A stretch of 64,000 nucleotides of DNA from NCBI RefSeq assembly GCF_030412265.1, contig NZ_JAUHLN010000001.1:1116001-1180000 (forward strand), read 5' to 3'. Under the pieces are notes generated by a model. The model saw nothing but the letters and a program-made list of their open reading frames with translations. It made no database searches and was not told the DNA's origin. Made by a program: the position numbers and the translations under genes. The DNA is from Fictibacillus terranigra (lineage in GTDB: Bacteria; Bacillota; Bacilli; Bacillales; Fictibacillaceae). Positions 17,052-26,517 of this stretch are shown here, in pieces (the first letter of the stretch is position 1; each line of letters opens with the position of its first letter).

Positions 17052-17315
17052 TTAAACTTGCCACGGCCAGGGTGCTTTGTTCCAATCCCACGGAGTTCCT
17101 GAATAACTGTTCCCATATTGCTGCATCGGCCCATATTTGGACTCGATGGCTTTCTTGAGCTTCTTTCTTTCCTGGGCATAGTGATTGAACTGCTGTATGC
17201 TGGCCGTGTCATTTGGATGGGTATCCAAATAAAGTGTCAATTCGACAAGGACAAAGTCCACCGCCTGCAATTCCTCTAGGAGCTGATAGTACTCAGCTGG
17301 AAGGTTCGTTTCCAT
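17052..17315 (-). CDS. cotJB: Spore coat protein CotJB
   Basis: 87-residue coat protein with the family pattern: N-terminal YYQLLEELQAVDFVLVELTLYLDTHP, then ERKKLKKAIESKYGP and a C-terminal aromatic WDWNKAPWPWQV tail. It is the middle gene of the cotJ operon, starting six bases after the cotJA stop. It is thought to assemble with CotJA and CotJC in the spore coat. Confidence 0.92.
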   Translation of the reverse strand: METNLPAEYYQLLEELQAVDFVLVELTLYLDTHPNDTASIQQFNHYAQERKKLKKAIESKYGPMQQYGNSYSGTPWDWNKAPWPWQV

Positions 17316-17321
17316 TCCGGT

Positions 17322-17534
17322 TCAACTCCTCCTGTCATATGGATTTTCATAGTAATCATAAAGTGCAGGCCAAAGTGTCCCTTTTTTTAAGGCCTCTTGC
17401 GGTGAGAACTGGGGCAGGTTGTACGGTTGAAATGTCATATACAAATGCGGAGGAGTGCGATAATATTTTTTTCCAATAGGAGGGCAGGGATCGAAAGGGC
17501 TGTGGTAAGGAACATAGGATTTTACATATTTCAA
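17322..17534 (-). CDS. cotJA: Spore coat associated protein CotJA
   Basis: 70-residue Pro/Tyr-rich coat protein (SPFDPCPPIGKKYYRTPPHLY, then FQPYNLPQFSP). The TTG at 17534 is chosen because GGAGGTG precedes it by six bases; the reading from 17549 would begin inside that ribosome site. It is the first gene of the cotJ operon. The adjacent 170 bases upstream hold no gene until the divergent VOC gene. Confidence 0.9.
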   Translation of the reverse strand: MKYVKSYVPYHSPFDPCPPIGKKYYRTPPHLYMTFQPYNLPQFSPQEALKKGTLWPALYDYYENPYDRRS

Positions 17535-17708
17535 ACGGTTCACCTCCAAACATAGTACTCTTTCTAAACTATTTTCTAACGGTGTGGATTATGTCTTTTT
17601 TATCGGTACAGAGCCTACCGTTTAAATAAGAAATCATCTTATGGTATGATTTATCAGGAACAGGAAATTAGACGAACGGAAAATCACTGAGAGACGAAAG
17701 GAGAAACC

Positions 17709-18110
17709 ATGTACGAAGGAGTTCACCACGTATCACTGGTTGTTACAGATTTAAAAAAGGCGCTTTATTTTTACGAGGGGATTTTGGGCTTTTCGGCAAG
17801 CGAAGAGCGCCCGCAGTTCGCGTTTCCTGGTGTTTGGTATGATTTTGGGGGGACACAGCTGCATTTGATCACGAATCCAAAAGGAAAAGCATTGAGAGGA
17901 ACCGATGAATTGGACAGCAGAGACGGCCATTTTGCCGTCCGTGTCAAAGATATTCCAAGGTTATTAAAAAAACTGGACCACCATCATATTCCTTATTTAA
18001 ATAAGCCGGAAAATAAGACACCTTGGCATCAGGTTTATGTCAGCGATCCAGACGGGAATCTAATAGAGTTTAACGGGGAGCGTCAGTCTGTTTCTGAAAG
18101 AGATTTATAA
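17709..18110 (+). CDS. VOC (glyoxalase/dioxygenase) family protein
   Basis: 133-residue protein of the vicinal oxygen chelate fold with paired beta-alpha-beta units. Candidate metal ligands are His6 or His7 in VHHVSLVV, His56 in GTQLHLI and Glu122 in DGNLIEFNG, the usual H-x-H-x-E pattern. Members include glyoxalase I, fosfomycin resistance enzymes and dioxygenases; the sequence alone does not choose. AAAGGAGA precedes the ATG. Its end overlaps the convergent ytoA by 28 bases. Confidence 0.82.
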   Translation: MYEGVHHVSLVVTDLKKALYFYEGILGFSASEERPQFAFPGVWYDFGGTQLHLITNPKGKALRGTDELDSRDGHFAVRVKDIPRLLKKLDHHHIPYLNKPENKTPWHQVYVSDPDGNLIEFNGERQSVSERDL

Positions 18111-18601
18111 TATTGCCCTTTTTCTTGGTATTCACGGCGGATCCTGTCCATGTCGGCAATATCTTCCGCATTCAGTTCACGGATGACTTTTGCCGGACGG
18201 CCAAAAGCAAGTGTGTTGGGGGGGATTTTTTTGCCTGGTGGTACGAGGCTGCCGGCCCCGATGAACGCTCCTTCACCAATTTCAGCCCCATCAAGGATTA
18301 GAGATCCCATGCCGATGAGTGCGTTTTTTCGAATAATACTGCTGTGTAAGATTACGCTGTGTCCTACGGTTACTCCGTCCTCCAATATAAGAGGCCGTTT
18401 CGGGCTCTGGTGAAGAACCGAGTTGTCCTGAACATTGACGCGTTTGCCAATGATAGTAGGAGAGACATCTCCGCGTATCGACGTGTTAAACCAGATAGAA
18501 CTGTATTCACCAATCGTAACATCGCCTGTTATGGTTACATAATCTGCAATATAGGCGCTCTCTGCGATTACTGGGTGTTTTCCATTAAAAGGGTAAATCA
18601 A
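18083..18601 (-). CDS. ytoA: Gamma-carbonic anhydrase-like hexapeptide protein YtoA
   Basis: 172-residue left-handed beta-helix protein. Hexapeptide repeats run from about residue 14 to 135 (for example VTITGDVTIGEYSSIW, then GEGAFIGAGSLV). Zinc-ligand-like His residues are seen in DNSVLHQ and VTVGHSVILHS, the gamma-carbonic anhydrase pattern. Whether it has carbonic anhydrase activity is unknown for the Bacillus homologue. The start is TTG, preceded by AGGATGTGAT. It is convergent with the VOC gene. Confidence 0.88.
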   Translation of the reverse strand: MIYPFNGKHPVIAESAYIADYVTITGDVTIGEYSSIWFNTSIRGDVSPTIIGKRVNVQDNSVLHQSPKRPLILEDGVTVGHSVILHSSIIRKNALIGMGSLILDGAEIGEGAFIGAGSLVPPGKKIPPNTLAFGRPAKVIRELNAEDIADMDRIRREYQEKGQYYKSLSETD

Positions 18602-18636
18602 AATATCACATCCTATTTTCGTTTAAAATGATAAAA

Positions 18637-18778
18637 TCAGGGCGTCTCAGCTTTTCTTGATCCAGCTTCAGCGGCTAAAAGCTAGGCCGTTTCGCTCTTT
18701 CACAAAATACAAAAAACGTATTTGTGTTCAAGAACTCCAACTGCCTTCGCTTTTGACCAAGCCGCTTCAGCTTTTCTA
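18637..18778. repeat. Dispersed intergenic repeat, Bacillaceae type
   Basis: A GC-alternating block with motifs GATCCAGCTTCAGCGGCTA and GCCTTCGCTTTTGACCAAG around a central imperfect hairpin (CACAAAATAC...GTATTTGTG). I recall similar AGCTCCAGCGGCTAG / CTTCGCTTTT blocks between genes in many Bacillaceae genomes. There is only this one copy in the window, so repeat status rests on recall. Confidence 0.45.
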
Positions 18779-18834
18779 CCTATTCTATCAAATGAAATAT
18801 TAAATGAAAATGATTTCGGGAAGGGGATGGCGTT

Positions 18835-19614
18835 ATGTGGAAGTGGGAATCGAAAGACGAAGCTAAAGGCGTCGTTATTATGGTCCATGGGGCGGGCGAA
18901 TACCATGGACGGTACGAATGGGTCATTCGGCAGTTTAATCTTGCCGGCTTTCATGTCCTCATGGGGGATCTTCCGGGTCAGGGGACTACAACACGCCGCA
19001 GGGGACACATTGATTCGTTTGATGAATACATTACGGCCATTGAGTCCTGGATAAGCGAAGCCGACGGCTGCGGTCTCCCTGTATTTCTCTTTGGGCACAG
19101 TATGGGAGGGCTCGCTTGTATCCGTGCGGTTACGGAAAGATCTCTTCCTATTAAAGGCATGATTCTTTCATCTCCTTGTCTAGGGCTGGCAAGCCAGCCT
19201 TCTAAGGGGATCGATACCTTATCGAGAGTGTTGAATAAAGTGGCGCCATCTGTTAAATTTGCTGCTAACATCGAACCTGTTCATAAAACAAGAAATGAGC
19301 AAGTATTGCTTCGGGATTCGATGGATACCCTTTTGGTAGACCGTGTTTCTGTCAGATGGTATCGGGAACTTGTGAATGCTATGAAACTGGCGAATCGGGA
19401 CACTGCCCGTTTTCCCAACATCCCGCTGCTGGTTATTCAGGCGGGCGATGACCGGATCGTTGACAAACTTGCCGTCCGTGACTGGTTCAACCGGCTTGAG
19501 CTGCATGATAAAATGTACAGAGAGTATCCCGGTCTGTACCATGAAGTATTGAATGAACCGGAAAGGGACGACGTCTTTAAATTTATTAAATCGTATTTAA
19601 ATCTGCATTTTTGA
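18835..19614 (+). CDS. ytpA: Alpha/beta hydrolase YtpA (lysophospholipase type)
   Basis: 259-residue monoacylglycerol-lipase-like hydrolase; in B. subtilis YtpA is a phospholipase linked to the lysophospholipid antibiotic bacilysocin. Oxyanion motif MVHGAGEYHGRY lies near residue 16, nucleophile elbow GHSMGG near 88-93, acid Asp in QAGDDRIVD and base His in YHEVLNE near the end. The ATG has GGGGATGG upstream. It is followed after 24 bases by ytpB, the same operon order as in B. subtilis. Confidence 0.9.
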   Translation: MWKWESKDEAKGVVIMVHGAGEYHGRYEWVIRQFNLAGFHVLMGDLPGQGTTTRRRGHIDSFDEYITAIESWISEADGCGLPVFLFGHSMGGLACIRAVTERSLPIKGMILSSPCLGLASQPSKGIDTLSRVLNKVAPSVKFAANIEPVHKTRNEQVLLRDSMDTLLVDRVSVRWYRELVNAMKLANRDTARFPNIPLLVIQAGDDRIVDKLAVRDWFNRLELHDKMYREYPGLYHEVLNEPERDDVFKFIKSYLNLHF

Positions 19615-19638
19615 TTTTTGGCAAGAGGTGGGAAATGA

Positions 19639-20703
19639 ATGAGTGTACCGAATCAACCATGGGCATTAATGTATCGCATCTATCGCAATGTTCTGCCCGA
19701 CGTATCTTTTTTTCTTGAACAATGGCGTGAAAAAGCAGAATTGATTCCTAACGATGAACTTAGAAAACAGGCATTGATGAGTATTGATACAAAAGAGTTT
19801 CATTGCCAGGGAGGTTCGATTTTGGCCCTCCTGGCTGGAGACAAGCGAAAAAAAGTGATCGAATTTGTAGTGGCTTATCAAACGATCAGTGATTATCTGG
19901 ATAATCTTTGCGACCGAAGCACATCTCTGGACCCGCTGGATTTTGAGGCTCTCCATGAATCCATGCTCCATGCCTTGACCCCCGGCGCCGAGCGCAAAAA
20001 TTACTATCGCATGAGGGAAGACCAGAGCGACGGGGATTATTTATGGAGCCTCGTCCGGACGTGCCAGACCGTTTTAAGTGAGATTCCGTATTACAGCGCC
20101 ATTTCAGATTCATTGCTTGATTTGGCTCGCTATTATTGTGATCTGCAAATACATAAGCATGTGATCTTTGAAGAAAGAGTTCCGCGGCTCCAGGAGTGGT
20201 TCAGCAATCATAAAGATTCTATTCCTGCCATGAGCTGGTATGAATTCTCAGCCTGTACCGGCTCAACGCTCGGCATATTTTGCCTTGTATCTTATGCTTC
20301 CCATCAAAATCTGACGAAAGAACAGGTGAAAGTCATTAAGAATGGCTATTTTCCTTGGGTGCAAGGCCTTCATATTCTGCTCGATTATTTTGTGGACCAA
20401 GAAGAGGACAAAGAGGGCGGCGACCTGAATTTTTGCTCGTATTATGAAAACGGCAATCAGCTTCTCGAGCGATTTGGGCACTTTGTTCAGCAAGCGGACA
20501 ACAGTATTGACCGGCTGCCAGACCGAAAGTTTCATAAATTGATCAACCGGGGACTGCTCGGAATCTATCTGGCTGACCAGAAAGTGGACCGCCATCCAGG
20601 AATCAAAAAGGCTGCAGGAAAAATCATGAGAATGGGCGGAACGTATACTTTCTTTTTCTATATGAACCGGAGACTGATGCAGAGATTACGGCCGTCAATC
20701 TAA
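19639..20703 (+). CDS. ytpB: Tetraprenyl-beta-curcumene synthase YtpB
   Basis: 354-residue all-helical class I-type terpene synthase (DUF2600) that cyclises a C35 prenyl diphosphate into tetraprenyl-beta-curcumene, precursor of the sesquarterpenes found in spores. The region YQTISDYLDNLCDRS near residues 80-95 holds the Asp-rich metal motif, and LLDYFVDQEEDKEGGDLNF near 250-267 a second acidic motif. It is translated 24 bases after ytpA from an ATG with AGAGGTGGG. A terminator shared with mnmM follows. Confidence 0.9.
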   Translation: MSVPNQPWALMYRIYRNVLPDVSFFLEQWREKAELIPNDELRKQALMSIDTKEFHCQGGSILALLAGDKRKKVIEFVVAYQTISDYLDNLCDRSTSLDPLDFEALHESMLHALTPGAERKNYYRMREDQSDGDYLWSLVRTCQTVLSEIPYYSAISDSLLDLARYYCDLQIHKHVIFEERVPRLQEWFSNHKDSIPAMSWYEFSACTGSTLGIFCLVSYASHQNLTKEQVKVIKNGYFPWVQGLHILLDYFVDQEEDKEGGDLNFCSYYENGNQLLERFGHFVQQADNSIDRLPDRKFHKLINRGLLGIYLADQKVDRHPGIKKAAGKIMRMGGTYTFFFYMNRRLMQRLRPSI

Positions 20704-20745
20704 AAAAAGGAGAGGAGCTGCAGAAGCAGGTCCCCTCCTTTTTAT
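20703..20745. terminator. Bidirectional terminator between ytpB and mnmM
   Basis: AAAAAAGGAGAGGA pairs with TCCCCTCCTTTTT (one mismatch) around an 18-base loop. It lies between two convergent genes. Confidence 0.75.
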
Positions 20746-21317
20746 CTTTTTTCGATCGCTACAATAAAGGGAGGATCGTTCTTTTGGTTGATGAATCCGT
20801 ACTGCAGGACATGAGCTTTTTGCTGATCGAGTGACCGTACATATTCCATAACCGCTTCTTTTTCTGTTTTGCCTTCCGGATGTCCGTGGTAGATCACCAA
20901 TACCGCCGTTCCCCCTGGAGCCAGCAGGTCGAACAGCTGGTTCAAAGCTTGGATGGTCGATTCACCTTTTGTTACAATTTCTTTGTCCCCTCCTGGCAAA
21001 TAGCCGAGATTAAACACAGCAGCGTCAATTTTTCCATAGAAGGAACCAGGGATGTGCATTTTCATTTGATGATGTCCAGTATGAAAAAGGGTAACATTAT
21101 CTTCAGCTTTTTGTTCCAACAGACGTTTTCTCGTATTCACAATCGCCTCTTCTTGTATATCAAATCCAAACACTGTTCCTTCGCTGCCGACCAGACGGGA
21201 AAGGAAGAGGGTGTCATGGCCGTTCCCGCAGGTGGCATCAATCACAGCACTGCCCTTTGAAGCGGCACTTTCCAGCAATGTTCGGGCGAATGGAAGGATT
21301 CCCTGTATTCTCATCAT
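20742..21317 (-). CDS. mnmM: tRNA nm5(s2)U34 methyltransferase MnmM (YtqB)
   Basis: 191-residue class I SAM-dependent methyltransferase. Motif I is VIDATCGNGHDTLFLS near residues 23-38, followed by VFGFDIQEEA and a catalytic-region segment AVFNLGYLPGGDK. In B. subtilis YtqB was renamed MnmM and methylates nm5s2U to mnm5s2U at tRNA wobble position 34. Its ATG overlaps the stop of the upstream mnmL gene by four bases, so the two enzymes of the pathway are translationally coupled. Confidence 0.92.
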   Translation of the reverse strand: MMRIQGILPFARTLLESAASKGSAVIDATCGNGHDTLFLSRLVGSEGTVFGFDIQEEAIVNTRKRLLEQKAEDNVTLFHTGHHQMKMHIPGSFYGKIDAAVFNLGYLPGGDKEIVTKGESTIQALNQLFDLLAPGGTAVLVIYHGHPEGKTEKEAVMEYVRSLDQQKAHVLQYGFINQKNDPPFIVAIEKR

Positions 21318-22273
21318 CGCTGTATCGTTTCCTTTGTATAATATTTTCCCTGAAAGCTGTTTCTTCTCTCTAATTCGGATTCAATGGCATTCAGTACTCT
21401 CCACTTGTTCATGCTCCACATCGGTCCGATCAGAAGATCAGGGGGACCGTCACCTGTTAGACGATGAATCATCATGTCAGGGGGGAGGATTTCAAGCTGG
21501 TCACAGACGAGCCCTACATACGTATCAAAGTCGAGAAACTCCAGCATTCCCTGATCGTATTGCTTGACCATGGGCGTTTTTTTCAACAAATGAAGAAGAT
21601 GAATCTTGATGCCCTGTACATCTAGCTTGGCCACTTCTCTCGCAGTCTCCATCATCATTTCAGGTGTTTCCAGCGGAAGCCCGTTAATAATGTGTGAGCA
21701 TACCCGAATATTATGTTTGCGAAGCTTTTCTACTCCTTCTACATAGGTTTTGTAATCATGGGCGCGATTGATAAGAAGTGCCGTTCTCTCATGTACAGTT
21801 TGCAGGCCGAGTTCCACCCAAAGATAGGTGCGTTTGTTTAACTCCGCTAGATACTCCACCACGTCATGCGGCAGACAATCCGGGCGTGTTGCGATTGCCA
21901 GGCCGACAACTCCGTCCTGTTCCAAAACCGTCTCGAACATTTCACGAAGTTTTTCAACGGGCGCGTATGTATTCGAGAAGGCTTGAAAATATCCGATATA
22001 TTTTCCTTTTTTCCATTTTCTGTGCATGCGTTCTTTTACGGCATTAAACTGTGTGATCAAATCATCCCGCCGATCACCTGCAAAATCACCAGATCCGCTC
22101 TGTGAACAAAAGGTACAGCCTCCGAAAGCCGCTTTCCCGTCACGGTTCGGGCAATCAAACCCGCCATCCAGGGGAATTTTAATGATCTTCTCTTTAAAAT
22201 GGTGCCGCAAATACTGGTTCCATGTATAAAAACGTTTATCGCCATAATAGGCGGGAATAATCGATTGAGACAT
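21314..22273 (-). CDS. mnmL: Radical SAM protein MnmL (YtqA)
   Basis: 319-residue radical SAM enzyme of the YtqA family (TIGR01212). The [4Fe-4S] ligands are Cys41, Cys53 and Cys56 in CPNRDGKAAFGGCTFC, an unusual long CX11CX2C spacing typical of this family. A GLQTVHERTALLINR segment follows at mid-protein. YtqA (MnmL) is reported to convert cmnm5s2U34 to nm5s2U34 in tRNA, replacing MnmC of Gram-negative bacteria. It is the first gene of the mnmL-mnmM operon. Confidence 0.92.
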   Translation of the reverse strand: MSQSIIPAYYGDKRFYTWNQYLRHHFKEKIIKIPLDGGFDCPNRDGKAAFGGCTFCSQSGSGDFAGDRRDDLITQFNAVKERMHRKWKKGKYIGYFQAFSNTYAPVEKLREMFETVLEQDGVVGLAIATRPDCLPHDVVEYLAELNKRTYLWVELGLQTVHERTALLINRAHDYKTYVEGVEKLRKHNIRVCSHIINGLPLETPEMMMETAREVAKLDVQGIKIHLLHLLKKTPMVKQYDQGMLEFLDFDTYVGLVCDQLEILPPDMMIHRLTGDGPPDLLIGPMWSMNKWRVLNAIESELERRNSFQGKYYTKETIQR

Positions 22274-22385
22274 TGTGTCACACTCCTACAATCCTTCTGC
22301 ATACTACAAGCCATTTTAGCATGGGGGATGGAAATCTCCAACAGGAAGAATTTGAGCGGATTTATGGGGTTAGGCGTTCTTCCGA

Positions 22386-22414
22386 TTGTCACCGGGCATA
22401 AAAAGCTCTACAAT
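22386..22414 (+). promoter_or_regulatory. SigA-like promoter in front of the MFS pseudogene
   Basis: TTGTCA (22386-22391), a 17-base spacer and TACAAT (22409-22414), 38 bases upstream of the decayed gene's TTG start. Confidence 0.6.
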
Positions 22415-22451
22415 ACTTAAGGGTATTTCTTTATTGATAGGGGGGCTTTGT

Positions 22452-22979
22452 TTGCCTAAACCGCTTTGGCTGCTTGCATAGCGGTTTTCAAGCAGGACGC
22501 GGGAATCAGCCTGAAGCTCTACAGCTTGCTGTGGACGGTCAACGGAGCCTTAATCGTAGTGCTTCAGCCCATGCCGGCCTACATCTTAAAAGGTTGGATT
22601 ACTTCAACGAAAACTCAGATTCTCGCAGGTTACCTGGTTTTTATCGTTTCTTTTATAACGGTAAGCCGTGCGGAAGCATTTTCTGGTTTTATGGGAGCCA
22701 TGGTCATTCTGACAATCGGAGAAATGGCCAGGCGTATTATCCATCGCCAATGATCTTGCTCCGGCAGGCAGGGCTGGGTTTTATCAGGGAATCGTTAACA
22801 GTACAGCAACGTCCGGCCGGATGATCGGCCCGTCATTTGGCGGCATTCTTGCTGATGTCTGGGGGATGAAGGCTGTATTCGGAGAGATATCTGTTCTGCT
22901 TATGATCAGTATCGTGCTTACTCAAATCTATGACCGGAAGATTGCTGATGGGGATCTTCCACAGAAAAAGACAGGTTAG
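22452..22979 (+). pseudogene. MFS transporter pseudogene (YttB-like), internally deleted and frameshifted
   Basis: A normal-looking start, TTG with GGGGGG upstream, gives MPKPLWLLA and then a stop. The sequence jumps at once to a late part of a major-facilitator protein (AVFKQDAGISLKLYSLLWTV, then VVLQPMPAYIL), so roughly the first half of the gene is deleted. Around 22720 the frame shifts again, to IANDLAPAGRAGFYQGIVN, SGRMIGPSFGGILADVWGM and a final stop. B. subtilis has MFS gene yttB in this neighbourhood. No functional product is expected. Confidence 0.8.
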
Positions 22980-22992
22980 ATAGGAGAACTGA

Positions 22993-23670
22993 ATGGAAAA
23001 CTTCTTGGCTTTTAATTTACAGGAGATGCCTTTTGTTATCATTTCTTTGGTAATTGCTTTTACAGTTCATGAATTTGCGCATGCCTGCATGGCATACCTG
23101 TGCGGTGATTCCACGGCAAAAGACCAGGGCCGCATGACGCTGTCACCCGTGGCCCACCTTGATCCGATTGGTACCATTCTTTTATTGATCGCCGGGTTTG
23201 GCTGGGCAAGACCCGTGCCCGTGGAACGCAGAAATTTTAAACGCCCTCATCTATACGGTATTCTCGTATCGATCGCCGGGCCTCTGAGCAACATTTTGAT
23301 CGCTTTGATCGGGGTGATTCTCTTTTATGTCCTTTTTTCAACCGGGATTGTGGATAATGTGCCGGAAAAGGGAGTCGACTTTATTGATAAACTGATCAAT
23401 ATGGTCGTATACTTGAACGTCCTGCTGTTTGTGTTTAATTTATTGCCGATTCCGCCGCTTGATGGCTATCGTATACTGGAAGACTTAGCACCTGACCGAA
23501 TCCGTGCGAAGATGATTCAGTATGCACATATAGGAGTCATTGTTTTTTTAATCCTTATTATTACACCGCTTGACCGGTATACTATTTATCCGATTTTCAA
23601 TACCGTCGTTCCATTCGTGGCGAACCTGGTGGACAGCTTGATCCGGCCTTTCTTTGAATCTGGTATATAA
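22993..23670 (+). CDS. Site-2 protease family protein (M50, YwhC-like)
   Basis: 225-residue membrane metalloprotease. The zinc motif HEFAH is at residues 26-30 inside the first transmembrane segment, and the third ligand motif NLLPIPPLDG at 149-158 (Asp157) inside a later one, the order typical of the compact SREBP-cleaving-like M50 group such as B. subtilis YwhC. About five to six transmembrane helices are present. It probably cleaves membrane-embedded substrates; none is known. The start ATG follows TAGGAGAAC closely after the MFS relic. Confidence 0.87.
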   Translation: MENFLAFNLQEMPFVIISLVIAFTVHEFAHACMAYLCGDSTAKDQGRMTLSPVAHLDPIGTILLLIAGFGWARPVPVERRNFKRPHLYGILVSIAGPLSNILIALIGVILFYVLFSTGIVDNVPEKGVDFIDKLINMVVYLNVLLFVFNLLPIPPLDGYRILEDLAPDRIRAKMIQYAHIGVIVFLILIITPLDRYTIYPIFNTVVPFVANLVDSLIRPFFESGI

Positions 23671-23706
23671 CTAGGAAAAAAGGGCTAACCTTAAAAGCGA
23701 ACAGAC

Positions 23707-23735
23707 TTGACATTTTGCTTATGAATTCATACAAT
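23707..23735 (+). promoter_or_regulatory. SigA promoter of leuS T-box leader
   Basis: TTGACA (23707-23712), a 17-base spacer and TACAAT (23730-23735), close to consensus. Confidence 0.85.
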
Positions 23736-23756
23736 ACAAGTTAAATATGGTAATTA

Positions 23757-24017
23757 CGATGATAAGGATCAGTAGAAAAGCAGAGGGATCTAGAGAGTTG
23801 ACGGATGGTGCGAGTCAACCCTGAACCTTTTTGAACTCGCCTTGTAGTTGCAGGAGTGAACAGGATCACTGTAGCTTTTGCCGTGTATCCGCGTTAAGGG
23901 ACCAATGAGAGAGCGTGTTCTTTTGCGCTAATGTGGGTGGTACCGCGGCAGGTTATTATGACATAAACACAACCTTTCGTCCCTGAATGAGTTTAGGGGC
24001 GGGAGGTTTTTTATTTT
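23757..24017 (+). promoter_or_regulatory. T-box leader of leuS (leucine specifier)
   Basis: The leader starts with AAGGATCAGTAG (stem I features). The probable specifier is CTC (Leu) at 23836-23838 in the loop GAACTCGCC. The T-box core AATGTGGGTGGTACCGCGG is at 23930-23948. The TGGT bulge can pair with the ACCA end of uncharged tRNA-Leu. The terminator spans about 23970-24014 (AACCTTTCGTCCC against GGGGCGGGAGGTT, then T6). Leucine shortage raises uncharged tRNA, favours the antiterminator and lets leuS be transcribed. Confidence 0.93.
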
Positions 24018-24068
24018 GTCTTTAACTCGCTAAAGGATGAATGTACTTGACAGGGAGGAAACGAAATC

Positions 24069-26486
24069 ATGCATTACGATCACAGGAAGATTGAGCCGAA
24101 GTGGCAGCAGTATTGGGAAAAGAATAAAACGTTTAAAACGGAAGAGGAATACTCCAAGAAAAAGTTCTATGCTCTGGATATGTTTCCTTATCCTTCAGGA
24201 GCTGGCCTTCACGTAGGGCATCCGGAAGGGTATACGGCAACTGATATTCTTTCCCGCATGAAACGAATGCAGGACTATAACGTGCTTCATCCGATGGGAT
24301 GGGATGCCTTCGGTCTTCCAGCTGAGCAGTATGCGCTGGATACAGGGAATGACCCGGCCGAGTTTACTGAAAAGAACATTAACACGTTCCGGCGCCAGAT
24401 TAAAGAGCTGGGCTTCTCTTATGACTGGGACCGCGAAGTAAACACTACCGATCCGGAGTATTATAAATGGACACAATGGATTTTCATTCAGCTTTACAAA
24501 AAAGGCCTCGCCTACGTTGACGAAGTACCTGTTAACTGGTGTGAGGCGCTGGGCACCGTTCTGGCAAATGAAGAAGTGATTGACGGCAAGAGCGAACGCG
24601 GAGGCCATCCGGTTGTCAGAAAGCCGATGAGACAGTGGATGCTGAAGATTACCGCATACGCGGACCGTTTGCTTGAGGATCTTGAAGAGCTTGATTGGCC
24701 GGAAAGCTTGAAAGAAATGCAAAGAAACTGGATTGGACGATCTGAAGGGGCAGAAGTGCATTTTGATATCGATGGACATGACAAACAAGTAACGGTGTTT
24801 ACAACGCGTCCGGATACGCTTTTCGGAGCGACTTATCTCGTCCTGGCACCTGAGCATTCTTTTGTCAACGAAATCACAACAGAAGAGCAGCGTGAAGCTG
24901 TTGATCAATATAAAAAGGATGTGGCAACCAAATCAGATCTGGAGCGTACAGAGCTTGCCAAAGAAAAGACCGGAGTATTCACTGGTGCATATGCGATCAA
25001 TCCGGTAAACGGCGAAAAGGTGCCGGTTTGGATCGCTGATTATGTACTAGCGACTTATGGAACGGGGGCTATCATGGCGGTTCCCGCGCATGATGAGCGT
25101 GACTATGAATTTGCAGTGAAATTTGAGCTTCCGATCATTGAAGTCGTAGAAGGAGGAGACGTACAGACTGCTGCGTATGCCGGCGACGGCAAGCATGTAA
25201 ACTCTGAATTCCTGAACGGGCTGGACAAGGAAGAAGCGATTGAGAAAATGAACAGTTGGCTTGAAGAGAACAAGAAGGGCGAGAAGAAAATTACGTACCG
25301 TCTGCGCGACTGGCTGTTCTCCCGACAGCGATACTGGGGTGAGCCGATTCCCATCATCCTTTGGGAAGATGGAACAATGACACATGTTCCTGAAGAAGAG
25401 CTTCCTTTACGCTTACCGGCAGTAAAGGAAATTAAACCTTCCGGAACAGGGGAATCTCCATTAGCCAACGTGGAAGAATGGGTCAATGTAGTTGATCGGG
25501 AAACCGGCAGGAAAGGCCGCCGCGAAACGAACACGATGCCGCAATGGGCTGGAAGCTGCTGGTACTATCTAAGATATATCGATCCAAAGAACAGTGAAGC
25601 TTTAGCGGATCCTGAGAAAATTAAGCATTGGCTGCCAGTTGATATCTATATCGGCGGTGCGGAGCACGCGGTTCTGCATTTGCTGTACGCTCGTTTCTGG
25701 CACAAGGTTCTTTATGATCTTGGTGTGGTTTCAACGAAGGAACCGTTCCAGCGATTGTTCAACCAAGGAATGATTCTTGGTGAGAACAATGAAAAGATGA
25801 GTAAATCTAAAGGCAACGTTGTAAACCCGGATGAAATTGTAGTTTCCCATGGCGCGGACACCCTCCGTTTGTATGAAATGTTCATGGGACCGCTGGATGC
25901 ATCCATCGCATGGAGCACAACAGGATTGGACGGATCCCGCCGATTCCTTGACCGAGTATGGCGTTTGCTCGTTGCGGAAAACGGAGAGCTTAACGTTTCC
26001 ATCCAAGACCAGCAAGGTACAGACTCCTTTGAACGTGTTTACCATCAGACAGTGAAAAAGATTACTGAGGATTTTGAGGGGCTTCGTTTCAACACCGGAA
26101 TTTCTCAACTGATGGTTTTCGTCAACGAAGCAAACAAACAAGAAATTCTTCCAAAATATGCAGTCGAAGGCTTTGTGAAGCTTCTATCTCCGATCGCTCC
26201 GCATATTGCTGAAGAATTATGGGAAAAACTTGGACACAGCGGTTCTATCGCATACGAGGCATGGCCAGTATGGGATGAAGCCAAACTGGTGGATAAAGAA
26301 GTGGAAATCGTCGTACAGATCAACGGTAAAGTGAAGGCGAAGCTTAGCGTTCCAGCAGACATTACAAAAGAAGATATGGAGCAGGCTGCAATGGACAGCG
26401 ACGTCGTACAAAACGGCATCGAAGGAAAGACTGTCCGAAAAGTCATCGCTGTCCCAGGGAAACTTGTGAATATCGTAGCCAACTAA
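24069..26486 (+). CDS. leuS: Leucyl-tRNA synthetase
   Basis: 805-residue class I aminoacyl-tRNA synthetase that charges tRNA-Leu. The HIGH motif appears as HVGH at residues 48-51 in [15 protein letters not shown], the KMSKS loop at 576-580, and a large CP1 editing domain with [13 protein letters not shown] and [15 protein letters not shown] in between. Length is normal. The T-box leader upstream controls transcription. GGGAGGAAAC precedes the ATG. The rhodanese gene follows after 31 bases. Confidence 0.98.
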   Translation: MHYDHRKIEPKWQQYWEKNKTFKTEEEYSKKKFYALDMFPYPSGAGLHVGHPEGYTATDILSRMKRMQDYNVLHPMGWDAFGLPAEQYALDTGNDPAEFTEKNINTFRRQIKELGFSYDWDREVNTTDPEYYKWTQWIFIQLYKKGLAYVDEVPVNWCEALGTVLANEEVIDGKSERGGHPVVRKPMRQWMLKITAYADRLLEDLEELDWPESLKEMQRNWIGRSEGAEVHFDIDGHDKQVTVFTTRPDTLFGATYLVLAPEHSFVNEITTEEQREAVDQYKKDVATKSDLERTELAKEKTGVFTGAYAINPVNGEKVPVWIADYVLATYGTGAIMAVPAHDERDYEFAVKFELPIIEVVEGGDVQTAAYAGDGKHVNSEFLNGLDKEEAIEKMNSWLEENKKGEKKITYRLRDWLFSRQRYWGEPIPIILWEDGTMTHVPEEELPLRLPAVKEIKPSGTGESPLANVEEWVNVVDRETGRKGRRETNTMPQWAGSCWYYLRYIDPKNSEALADPEKIKHWLPVDIYIGGAEHAVLHLLYARFWHKVLYDLGVVSTKEPFQRLFNQGMILGENNEKMSKSKGNVVNPDEIVVSHGADTLRLYEMFMGPLDASIAWSTTGLDGSRRFLDRVWRLLVAENGELNVSIQDQQGTDSFERVYHQTVKKITEDFEGLRFNTGISQLMVFVNEANKQEILPKYAVEGFVKLLSPIAPHIAEELWEKLGHSGSIAYEAWPVWDEAKLVDKEVEIVVQINGKVKAKLSVPADITKEDMEQAAMDSDVVQNGIEGKTVRKVIAVPGKLVNIVAN

Positions 26487-26517
26487 AGAGTGAAAACTTT
26501 GACAGAGGTGAATGGAA

